From Xanthostigma xanthostigma (taxonomy: Eukaryota > Arthropoda > Insecta > Raphidioptera > Raphidiidae): DNA of 64,000 nt. The stretch spans positions 27,944,501 to 28,008,500 of the forward strand of contig OY754470.1 in NCBI GenBank assembly GCA_963575645.1. Reading direction: 5' to 3'. Below are positions 45,619 through 54,889 of the stretch, in pieces (position 1 is the stretch's first letter; each line of letters opens with the position of its first letter). Under the pieces are notes generated by a model. It saw only the letters and a list, made by a program, of their open reading frames with translations, was not told the DNA's origin and searched no databases. Made by a program: the position numbers and the translations under genes.

Positions 45619-45652
45619 CGCTAATAAAACTGTTGTGGTAAGAAGTAACTCT

Positions 45653-46095
45653 TTTTTATTTCTGTTTTGAATGACTGAAGAACGCACATTAATCATCTCC
45701 ATTTGATTCGAAATCACACAAAATAATCGATATTTAAAAAAAACATAAAATAAACGAAAGTTTGGGTACAGTAATGAATACGTTTGTTTAGAACCGACCC
45801 GAGGCGTCGTAATGCGTAAGCCTTTAAACGAAGTTTAACGCAAATATGGGGTGCATAATCGCTTGAAATCTATTTAAAATGAATATAATCGAATCAGTTC
45901 AAGGGGTTCAATACATAGTGAATTAATTACTATGTATGAACATAACTTTGCATAAATATTGTGTTGATAAAAATCTATACCGCCTGCTAAAATCAATCAA
46001 AAGATAATCAGATTTAATGTCATATTGAATCTATTAAATTTTTTTACTGTTCCTAAAAGCAGATAAATAAATATGTATAAAGAGGCCTAAATATA
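45653..46095. other. Nothing recognised
   Basis: AT-rich with no TIR pair or gene. Confidence 0.45.
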
Positions 46096-46253
46096 AGGTA
46101 TGTTCTAAGCAACCAGAGAGTGAACACTAAACCATCACCGTCATGCGCAGTAGCTAAAACGAAACTGATCGGTATTGGAACACGTTTTAGCTACCTGCGC
46201 ATGATGGTGTCGGTTTTTTGTCCAGTCTCTGGCTGCTTGGAACATAGATCCTA
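46096..46253. repeat. Hairpin of ~70-bp imperfect arms
   Basis: ATGTTCTAAGCAACCAGAGA and its near-inverse ending CAAGCAGCC... flank the strongest part: CATGCGCAGTAGCTAAAACG pairs with CGTTTTAGCTACCTGCGCAT. The loop is about 20 nt. The ends resemble those at 32104-32272. Confidence 0.75.
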
Positions 46254-46756
46254 TAATAATTAATCGGTGTTAAAAATTATTTTAAGGTACAAAGTAAATA
46301 GCAATAATAAGAAGAAATCGCATGTATGTGGACAGATTATTAATTATTGTACGAAGTTTTGTCTATATATTTAGACTTTTTCAAGTCCTGCGAAATAAAT
46401 TAATGAATTTTACCCTACCATACCAAAATAAGAATCATAATCAACAATGAATTAAGGTTATGTTTTTTTGACGCGAATTCTCTCTTTATTTTGTATTCAA
46501 TTTTTAATCAACTTGTAAAAATATAAAAGTGAATTATACTAGCGAAAATAACGAATGAATAAAAATTTTAAAAAATCTGTAAACAAAAAATTGTTGATAT
46601 TAGATCACATTTAATGGTCACTTATATAATCAGTGAATTTTTATATTCACTAATATAAATTGTTAGTATTCACTAAAGGTACGATTGTAGCATTGACAAA
46701 TAGTGAATATGTACTTATAATTAGTGAAAAATCACTCATTCACGTTTAGAGAGTAA
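46254..46756. other. AT-rich; TAGTGAAT-like direct repeats
   Basis: 46620-46740 contains several spaced copies of CAGTGAATTTT/TAGTGAATA-like words. No gene was seen. Confidence 0.4.
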
Positions 46757-47179
46757 AGGCCGCTGCTTACTAGACTAAAAACGCTGCTAGATTTGCCTAC
46801 TAGTTTTCTAGCGCTGGTTTGATTGCTGTTAAGTGCTCGCTTGACACGAGACTATTTTTCAAGCTTGTTTCGTGAATAGATCTGGCGCGCGCAGTTCGAA
46901 TATAAACACAGAGCAAAACGTGTCTGTTGTCTGAGTCTGAGCAGAATGACGCCATGTTGGTTTGTGGGCGTTTGTTCAAGTGCCCACGTGACAAGATACT
47001 GCTTCCTGATTGGTTATTGCTCATACCTAGCAGCAAATCTAGCAGGGAAAATAGTCCCTGTCCTAATTTTAAAACCTATCTTTTGAGCTAGCAGGCTAGC
47101 ACGCAGTGACGTAATGTACAGCTTCGTACCCAGCCTAGCAGAACTCCTGGCAGCGTTTCTAGCCTCGTGTGCAGCGGTC
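46757..47179. mobile_element. MITE family M1, copy 4
   Basis: Left AGGCCGCTGC (GTAA outside, one change from TTAA) and right inverse CTCGTGTGCAGCGGTC with TTAA at 47180-47183. The interior is as in copy 2. A CACGTGACAAGATACTG word is shared with copies 1 and 3. Minus frames at 46800-47289 are incidental. Confidence 0.8.
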
Positions 47180-47321
47180 TTAAGTTTATCGATGACCCGA
47201 TGCAGTGACGTGACACGAATCACTGTCCGTCGCACCCTGTATATGGGATACGTGCATACGTAGAGAGAGATATGTACGTAGACATTCATGCGCTAGTAAC
47301 TGAAGTTCAAGCATGGCTCAT

Positions 47322-47350
47322 GGGGCGGCGGACGGGGGCGGGCGGCGGCG
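47322..47350 (+). other. G-rich patch, possible quadruplex
   Basis: GGGGCGGCGGACGGGGGCGG continues with GCGGCGGCG. Runs of 4, 5 and 3 G plus several GG make a G-quadruplex possible on the plus strand. It is the most GC-rich run in the window. Confidence 0.5.
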
Positions 47351-47705
47351 TGAAGGCATACGAAAGAGCGATGTAGTGAGCTGAGAACCACAATTACCAC
47401 ACATTCCTTTATTAGCCTCTTTGAATTGCTAATGAGCCACTAGAGGCAATGAGAGACGAAGAACGATGTTGTGTGTGCATTGACGAAGAAAAAGACCCAC
47501 TTTTCTGTACATTATACATGTATGTGTACACACGTATACAGTGTGAGTGTGTTGGTTGGATTTGCTTTAATTAAAATTTAACAATAGAGTTCCTGTGCCT
47601 CTCTCTATACTATAACTGAGGTACTATACTAAATGTTGTTGTCTTTCTCTCACTCGCACGCTCACATAAACGGTCTTGTTAATGTTTCCTGTCCTTGTCT
47701 GCGGC

Positions 47706-47712
47706 TATAAAA
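47706..47712 (+). promoter_or_regulatory. Possible TATA box
   Basis: TATAAAA in GCGGCTATAAAACAATG, in the GC-richer stretch. No initiator or transcript evidence; such words are common in AT-rich DNA. Confidence 0.15.
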
Positions 47713-48076
47713 CAATGCAAAACAGACGTGGCTAAACTATGTACATCCATATTCATGTCGAATTATAGGCGTCACTGTAATTTAGGTTTATAAAATTGCG
47801 CTTAATGAAAAACACTCTGTCATGAAAAGACGCTTTCCTGAAGATATGAGATTTATTTTCATGTTCAGTTTTCCATTATGTTTTAAGAAAACTCCTTCGG
47901 TCCTGGCGGTCATTTCAATGGAGATACTATTCTAGTGCGTGTAATTTAAGTCAGCGTAATTAAACATCAAATATAAACATTTAATTGTGCTTGTGGCTTA
48001 TCAGAGATGTAGGGATGTAGGGAAACAAAACAAAAAAATATTATGCGGGTACGTACAAACATTAAATCAAGTGTGA

Positions 48077-48529
48077 ATTTTAATATGGTATAGTGCGTTC
48101 TACTATTTAATAACTTTAAAGAATAGCTTCTGTTGCTACATTGTTGAAACACCCATTGTTACATGTCTATATTTGAAAAATTTATTTCTCAAACAATGTC
48201 ACCATCGGGATACGAACCCCGAATCTTTCCACTATCGCGGCGGACTGAGTTACATTACTGCACAGTGACACAGTAAGGTCAATTCATCATTCTAATATAT
48301 AGCCATTTGTGAAATATACAGTTACAAATGGCTATATATTAGAATGATGAATTGACCTTACTGTGTCACTGTGGAGTAATGTAACTCAGTCCGCCGCGAT
48401 AGTGGAAAGATTCGGGGTTCGTATCCCGATGGTGACAGTGTTTGAGAAATAAATTTTTCTAATATAGACATGTAACAATGGGTGTTTCAACAATGTAGCA
48501 ACAGAAGCTATTCTTTAAAGTTATTAAAT
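48077..48529. mobile_element. 206-bp-arm palindrome carrying a tRNA-like unit, flanked by direct repeats
   Basis: Arms at 48105-48310 and 48324-48529 are exact inverse copies apart from three mismatches in 206 bp; the loop is 13 nt (48311-48323). ATTAAATCAAGTGT occurs at 48061-48074 and again at 48523-48536, a likely 14-bp target duplication. Each arm contains one tRNA-like unit, so the structure is a head-facing inverted pair of short retroposed units. LINE-mobilised SINEs create duplications of this size. The near identity of the arms suggests recent origin or arm-to-arm conversion. Confidence 0.85.
48365..48437 (+). other. tRNA-like cloverleaf in right arm
   Basis: This 73-nt unit can form all four tRNA stems: acceptor GTCACTG with TGGTGAC (7 bp, two G-U), D stem GAGT/ACTC, anticodon stem TCCGC/GTGGA with a 7-nt loop, and T stem TCGGG/CCCGA with an 8-nt loop containing TTCG. 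The B-box-like GGTTCGTATCC is good. The A box is poor, loop position 33 is G, and the T loop is one base long, so a working tRNA is unlikely; it is probably a SINE head or tRNA pseudogene. Its mirror is at 48197-48269 on the minus strand, with one D-stem change. Confidence 0.45.
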
Positions 48530-49383
48530 CAAGTGTTGACTGCAGTCATGGATTCATGAAAAGCTGGTAAAAGTGTACTTTTTGATTGTGTATCACTTAG
48601 GGTAGATGTACCGTTTGTGGCCACTGTACCATTTATGGCCACTTTGAGATTTATATTGATATATTAAGCATTTCATTCGTACTATAGCACTATATAGTAT
48701 GTTTCTAGAGTTTTTAGATATGTTGGCAGCACTGTGAATACTATCCTATACTTGTGAAATGTATAGTTTCAATAATTATTGAAAAAACATCTGGACCCGT
48801 AGTGTATCTCAGCAATTTTTAATTACTCTTAGTAAGAATCTTAAGAAAGACTCTGGTAAGTAATCATTGATTTTTATTAGAAATCTTAATATTTCTGAAA
48901 TGTTTAATTTATATATACTATTTAGACAACTTAATAATTTATAAAAAAAAAATAATTTACCAATAATCACCTAAAATATGTATAAATTGGCCCATGGCTA
49001 CTACTGGCACATCAAAAACATACAAGCACTATTTTTGGCCACACCATGGCCACAAGTAGTGCATACGTTTTCCAGTTTTGGTCATCATATTTATTTATTT
49101 AATTTATTGCATTGTTCACGCGTTTATTCAATTATTAATGTTTAAGTAATTAAGAAAGTATTTTAAAATTAATTGGAGTACACTAGTTAGTACATATAAA
49201 CTAATTTTTGTCATTACTTTATTAACTTCCCGCTTAAAAAAAAAAAATTTTTTTTTTTTTTCAAAAATCGGGAAGTTATTGGTTTCACCCCGATTTTCGA
49301 AAATCGAGTTTTCGCCAGATCTCGACGTTTTAAGGTCCTAGGAAGCTATTGAAACTATTTTGGCGATGATGTCCGTAGGGCTG

Positions 49384-49385
49384 TA

Positions 49386-49433
<48 letters not shown>
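49384..49433 (+). repeat. (TATG)/(TG)n microsatellite
   Basis: TATGTATG, then about 14 TG units, then TATGTATGTATG. It belongs to the nested element. Confidence 0.9.
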
Positions 49434-49664
49434 AACCTTTTATATCTTTTGAACGGAGTGTCCGACTGAAACGCGGTTTGCGGCATCTGACGTGATCTTG
49501 GTGAACTTAGACTTCCTGAAAATTTGAAACGATTCGGCCCAAAAAATTTTGAGAAATCTTAAAAAAACAAGTTTCAAAAATTTTTAAAAATTTGTTTTTG
49601 TAAAAAATTTTCTAAACTACTAAACCGATTAATTCCAAAAACTAATCAGCTCTTCTCCTTAACA

Positions 49665-50235
49665 AACTGCGTCGATTTCCGCAAACCGCATCAAAATCGG
49701 TTCATTTGTTCACGAGAAACCGTGAACGAAAAAATCGTAAAAAAGTGTTTTTTTTAAAATGATTCTTAAAATTGTTATCAGATTGATTTTTTTGTAACAA
49801 ATTACTTTCTTAAGCTAAAAAAACTGCGTCGATCGCCGCAAACCATATCAAAATTGGTTCATTTGTTCATGAGATAACGTGAACGAAAAATTAGGAAAAA
49901 AGTAATTTTTTAAAATTACTCGTAAAATTCTTATCAAATCGATTTTTTTGTAATAATTTACTTTCTTAGGTTAAAAAAACTGCGTCGATTGCAGCAAACC
50001 GCATCAAAATCGGCTCATTTGTTCACGAGATATCGTGAACAAAAAGTTTTTAAAAAGTGTTTTTTTTTAAATTGCTCGTAAAATTCCTATGAGATCGATT
50101 TTTCTGTATTAAATTACTTTTTAAGGTTAAAAAATTGCGTCGACTGCCGCAAATTGCATCAAAATCGGTTCATTTGTTCATGAGATATCGTGAACGAAAA
50201 TTTCGTAACAAAGTGTTTTTTTTTTGAGCTCGAAG
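49665..50235 (+). repeat. Tandem array, ~155-bp unit, about 3.7 copies
   Basis: Units start AAACTGCGTCGAT-GCCGCAAAC (about 49665, 49819, 49976, 50131), continue CATCAAAATCGGTTCATTTG, TTCACGAGATA-CGTGAACGA, and end in TTACTTTCTTA. The last unit is cut at TGAGCTCGAAGA. The unit divergence suggests an old array. Confidence 0.85.
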
Positions 50236-50368
50236 AGCTAAAAAATAAACTTCTTGCTATATTTGATATATTTTTGGGCGTTTTGAACTCGAAAATAGCG
50301 GGAAGTTACAGGGATGGCCTGCAGGGTCAAACTACTTTTCAAATTTTTATTTATAGGTTAACGTCAAA

Positions 50369-50479
50369 ATGTCATCGAGAGTAAAAAAGAAGACTATTGA
50401 AAAAATTCCTAAGTCAACAAACTCCGCAATTAGTAAACAAAAAAAAAATAGTAGTCGTCGTGAGACGCGTGACAATTAA
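50369..50479 (+). pseudogene. Short basic ORF in the TA element (possible transposase N-terminus)
   Basis: ATG at 50369 to TAA at 50477-50479 gives 36 residues beginning MSSRVKKKTIEKIPKST, rich in Lys, Ser and Arg. The start is preceded by TTATAG|GTTAACGTCAAA, which looks like a splice acceptor. Basic short N-termini before a helix-turn-helix occur in pogo-like transposases, but there are no diagnostic residues, so the assignment rests on location in a TA-flanked element. Confidence 0.2.
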
Positions 50480-50969
50480 TGTGAAACATACATTTTAGCA
50501 ATATTCTAGTAACTAAATTTCGCCCTGTAAGTAACTAAATTTTGCTCCGTCAACTAAAAAAGTAAAAGTTTAATATATATAACATATTATTATATTTTAA
50601 ATAGTTATTGTATTTTGTTCAAGTGTATTAAAAATATACGAATATATCAATTATTAATTAAGTAAATATCTATAATACTCCCTCCAGAAAAAAACAGTTA
50701 CTTAATATGACCAAAAGTGGTACAACCAATGGCCAAAAATAGTGCACTGTGGCCACAACTGGTTAAACAGGTATTATAAAACAATTTTATTTTTTTTTAA
50801 TAATAAATAAAGTTTAAAAGGTTTTTGCTTATAATAATTCGAATACTAATACATCAAAGATTTGATTAATTGACTCCTTCTTATTAAATATTTTGTTTAA
50901 ATTGATTTAATTCATCATCAAAGACACGAAATTGCTTAAAGTGGCCACAAACGGTACATCTACCCTAGT

Positions 50970-52516
50970 ATAACTTACATATTTTCATGATGTAATTTGT
51001 TTTTCTTGTAGACCATACTTTTCCTATCACATTTACTTTAAAATATCATTGTTTTTACTTTTATAAAAAAATATGCTAGTGACTACCGTAAAAAAACAAA
51101 CATTTTAGAATTGTTGTCCATTTCAATGGACATATGATTTTACAAAATTCTATAAATATTAAATTTAGTTTTTCACTTAATATACTTTAATTACACCCAA
51201 AAAATGCTAAAAAATTTTTTTTTCTTCAAAAGAATAAGACTCGGGTCCGAAGGGGTTAAAAATCTGGTTCTTTTATGTAGGTACTTATCATAACACGGGG
51301 TTAGCACATGAGTTTAAAAATTGGACGACATATGCTTTTTTTTATATTACTCAAAATATTACAATTTTCTTCACACCTTTCCGTTTAACAAAATAACCAG
51401 AGGTATATTTTCCTTATGTCGAAAAGAGCGACAGATTTTAGGAGGTCAGTTTTAAATATCGGATCAATAGAATAGAATAGAATAGAACTTTGAAAGGAGG
51501 ACGGAAATTAGTTTTTGCTCAGAGCGCAAATTTAACAAATACGTTCCTGAACATATCTAATACTATTGATCACTTTTGATAATTATGAGAAATATAATTT
51601 AAGTTCAAATTAATTGACACAGAAGAAATATTTTATGATCTAAAAGCTGTAATTTGTTTTATATGTACATAACATGATATGTACCTACTTGAAAAACATC
51701 ATATTTACCGGTAAAGCTGAACGATTAATTAAACTATTTTTAGCGTATTAACAACGATTAGTAGAAAATTATATATTTGGAATAGTCGAAAATATTTTAT
51801 TACATTCTTTAAGTTGTTTCTGGCCACATTTCGCTTCTTATTGCTTAACATATTTCCGTTTTTAAAGTTTGTAAGTCCTAGGATTATGAAACACAGTCGG
51901 TACTTGCTTATATAATATTGCACAATAAACCATAACAAAAAGAACATAATATTAACTTTAAACAAGACGTCTTTCAAAGTGGCGTCTGAGATTGCTAGCG
52001 TATATTTAATTTAAAATTATTGTATACGAATTTTTATTGTTGGAACCGTCTTTTATAAAATTTAATTATTAGAGTTTAAAAAGAAATGTTTTAGAAAAAT
52101 AATAAGTAATATCTCAATGAAATAAGTATTTAATTGTGAAACCAATTCTGAAATAATATAAGTTATTTTATTTATTCAACACGCGTGAGTAATATATAAT
52201 TTCGGGGCCCTGCTAAATTCGGGAGAAATAATAAATTACTTCATGTTGACGCGTAGAGTGCTAATAATGAGCCGAAACTGTACGATAATGAATTATTGCA
52301 TAGTTTCTGGACCAATAGGAACGCGGTAGCGATTTGTATATATTATGAAAACAGCATCGCAATTCAGCGAAAGTCAGGGTCATCTTGTGTACATCGAGTG
52401 CGGTGGGTACCTACGTCAATCAATGAAGTGATTTATTATTTTTCCCTCTTTTATCGGGGCCCCGATTACATATTACTGGTGCTAGTTGAATAAAATATTA
52501 TGTGCGACCATTGATC
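50970..52516. other. AT-rich, nothing recognised
   Basis: A (TAGAA)n run lies at 51468-51486. GGCCCTGCTAAATTCGGGA (52207) and CGGGGCCCCGATTAC (52456) are GC-rich words that may be ends of a diverged element including the hairpin that follows. Confidence 0.35.
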
Positions 52517-52597
52517 GAAGGAGAATATTCCACTCGCGTATTACCGGACGAGCGTAGCGAGTGCGGCAAATTTCACGCTCAAGGAATCTTCTCCTTC
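52517..52597. repeat. Two-part hairpin
   Basis: GAAGGAGAATATTCC (52517-52531) pairs with GGAATCTTCTCCTTC (52583-52597). Inside it CACTCGC pairs with GCGAGTG. The loop includes GTATTACCGGACGAGC. Confidence 0.6.
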
Positions 52598-52611
52598 TCT
52601 CACAATATACT

Positions 52612-52655
52612 ATTATTGAGGAGTTCTAATCAGACGTTAATCAAAGATTTGAATA
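52612..52655 (+). repeat. Family A tail
   Basis: TATTGAGGAGTTCTAATC, then AGACGTTAATCAAAGATTTG. No arm is present. It starts 15 bp after the hairpin. Confidence 0.6.
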
Positions 52656-53208
52656 AGTAATTAAAATTGAAAAATTTTCTTTCTCTCTGCAACTAGTCTC
52701 AAATTACCGCCACATAGTTTTGCCTCACCTGATATATTTGTAAATTAAATAAGTACATAAGTGAATTATTTTGGAAACGACAGGCAAGCTTTTGACGTTC
52801 ACCTCAAAGCCCTGGTTAAAGTTATCAAGATTTAAACATTCAATGACAATCTTGTACATCTTGTTTTATTCAAGTCTCAGACTTTTAATGCACAAAAGCC
52901 ACTTCACTTACTGTAATCATCTATATGTTATGGTATATTCGATAAATCCGGTTAGTATGAATAATTACTGGTAAATATTAACAATTACCGAGCCTAGTGA
53001 TTAAATCTGTATTTATTTCACTTACCAGTATTTACTAATAATTTCAAATAGAGTTTGGTTGATGCTATAAAAATATGTTTTATGATTGACTAATTACATA
53101 TTTACTTAGTCATAAACATTTACAATATGAATAACAAATGATTAAACAATAAGAAATATTTTTAATTTAAAAGGGAAGATCGTTGGATTTGAAAATAATA
53201 ATAAATAA
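52656..53208. other. Nothing recognised
   Basis: Inverted TTACTGGTAAATATTA / TACCAGTATTTACTAA words at 52966 and 53020 form a weak hairpin. Confidence 0.4.
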
Positions 53209-53262
53209 AATTATTAACCAATTTTTCAGACAATATGTTGACAAAATATAAAATTATAGTTC
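53209..53262 (+). repeat. Family A left arm fragment
   Basis: AATAAATAAAATTATTAACC, AATTTTTCAGACAATATGTT and GACAAAATATAAAATTATAG. Confidence 0.5.
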
Positions 53263-54638
53263 AATATATTTGAAAATATTAAGTTTATGATTTTGCTCAT
53301 CAGATAACTATCTCTATTTCGGGAGTAGAGAAAATATGAGAAAACAAACGCCGAGGAATCTCTTAAAGCCTTGAGTTTAAAGGTTGGTTTCTAGTCGTAA
53401 AGAGGTGTGTTCGCAGGGTGTCTGTACATCCGGACGACGAACATCCTAAACTTGTTTTTTTCGGTATGTAGGTGCCATGAAATGTCTAAAACCGTCGAAA
53501 TCGAGTTATTTCGCCACGAAAAACTTTCTTTAATCCTGTGGTTACTCGAAATTTAAAACAGTTTTTTACACATAAATTGACTTAAACTTTAACGATGTGC
53601 ATAGAGAAGACCAACGGTCGTTCTGACGGGACAATAAGCCCTCCACTTTATCGAAATTAATTGCATTTACCAACAAACAATAGGAACTACTAGCGACACC
53701 CGGGTAGATTGACGATTTCGTACAAATGTATCACTTTTACCGGTTATTATGGTTAATATTCACAGTAACTGGTAATTATTAATAATTACCAATTAATTAC
53801 ACTGAGCGTAACATATACATCAGTACAATATTAATTTTTACATTTTCTTTTTATGTTTTTCTGACAAGTGTCCTTTTCTTGTGGAGTGCGTATAATTATT
53901 TCTTTTCAAAACTCGAGTACGTAATAAGCATATATTCGTTGTAATATAATAAACGATATTTTTTCTTTATAAACTTTATGACTTTATTTTTTTAAGATTA
54001 TTTTTTATCAAAGCATTAATTATTTAGTAAACAATTTTAATGATCTGTTTTTTTAATTGGCAGAACAAAAATCTATTCATATATATTTTTGAAAATGATA
54101 CCATTATTTTAGTTGTATGTTAAAAAAAACCCTTGAAACTTTTTTGTACATAATATTTTCATACTAATTTTAATTAACGACTTTAGTGCTATTTTTAACC
54201 TGGCACAAATGAAGAATATAATAATATATATTCAAGAAATTAACTTGTTTTGAAAAATATTATTTCGGGTGTGTATAAATATCTCGGTAAACAAGAAATG
54301 AAATACTTTATTTATGTAAATCATGTTTGTTGCTGATAAAGTGCGAGCGCTAGAACGCAGGAACAATTAGAATTAGATACCTAATGTGGCGTCCTGCGTC
54401 ACATCTGCAAGAGCGTTTATTTGAACAAAGTAATGGAATATAGGTTTCTTATAGCGACATTTTATACCTAAATTAAATAGACAACAAATGCTAGAAAACA
54501 CCATTGTCCAAAATGTTTAAAAAAATGCTAACGAATGATTTATTTATGAATAATTAATAAATTATTGATTAAAAATCATTTTGTTAACCAAATAATTCAA
54601 ACATTTTTTTTAAATTTTGCATTTATTAAAATGTTATT
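53263..54638. other. Nothing recognised
   Basis: A long AT-rich interval; the only GC-moderate part, 53590-53720, shows no frame or TIR. Confidence 0.4.
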
Positions 54639-54680
54639 TATGTGGTGGCAGGACGGGTATATGTGGTGGACGAACGGGTA
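54639..54680 (+). repeat. 21-bp direct tandem duplication
   Basis: TATGTGGTGGCAGGACGGGT(A) at 54639-54659 is followed at once by TATGTGGTGGACGAACGGGT(A). Confidence 0.6.
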
Positions 54681-54762
54681 TTCAGTGTCTGATCTATCAC
54701 CCATGCTTATGGTCGTATCACAGGTTTTGAAAATATGCTTACTGGACTTTATAAAACAAGCA

Positions 54763-54889
54763 GAGAAACAAGCACGAAAAGTAGCCTTGGTTCTTGTTTT
54801 GAAATCTGTCTTGTGACGACGCGCGCGTGCCGCAGTCACATTTCCATCTTCGCAGCCAGCGCGCCAGCCAGCACCAGTGATTCTAGCGG
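54763..54889. mobile_element. MITE family M1, fragment (copy 5)
   Basis: GAGAAACAAGCACGAAAAGT to TCGCAGCCAGC matches 1150-1250 best. The ends are missing. The 127-residue minus frame at 54597-54980 crosses it and is not a gene. Confidence 0.6.

Larger units (their letters stand above)
45376..45652 (-). repeat. Foldback with paired hammerhead-like motifs, family H, copy 2
   Basis: The same left-only tail (ATATTAAGAGCACTGTGGTT) and arms as copy 1 (AGAATAGTTACTTC; GTTTTGTTAGCGGATGTACA; GGGAGCTATGCT). Here the loop is about 100 bp and is itself palindromic (TAGTTTAGTGTTTGCTGAAG against its inverse; CAAAAATCTT/AAGATTTTTG). The left arm lacks the CCACAA word kept on the right. Confidence 0.8.
47184..48060. 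other. GC-richer stretch, possible regulatory DNA
   Basis: Unlike most of the window, 47184-47760 is mixed in composition with CA/TG-rich runs (47515-47560). It contains the G-rich patch at 47322 and a TATA word at 47706. No coding frame is convincing. Confidence 0.35.
49224..50307. mobile_element. Nested element with AACTTCCCGCT ends
   Basis: AACTTCCCGCT at 49224-49234 and its exact inverse at 50297-50307. At the left, A12-T14 then CGGGAAGTT (49268-49276) makes a terminal hairpin. The body has TTTCACCCCGATTTTCGAAA, a TGTATG microsatellite and the 155-bp tandem array. This body sequence is a common insect dispersed repeat, but its superfamily is not clear. No ORF. Confidence 0.6.
48600..50965. 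mobile_element. TA-flanked DNA element, 2.37 kb, with nested insertion
   Basis: Perfect 26-bp TIRs (48600-48625 and 50940-50965, beginning GGGTAGATGTACC) with TA directly outside (48598-48599 and 50966-50967), a Tc1/mariner/pogo-type signature. Subterminal words TGGCCAC and GCCAAAAATAGTGCA recur on both sides (48632, 49030-49065, 50706-50760). An unrelated element occupies about 49224-50307. Only a short ORF is left (50369-50479), so the copy is non-autonomous or decayed. Confidence 0.85.

Noticed and set aside
49384-49433. CRISPR-like or regulatory array
   Set aside because: It is a simple TG/TATG microsatellite. No spaced identical repeats of CRISPR type exist in the window, and the DNA appears eukaryotic.
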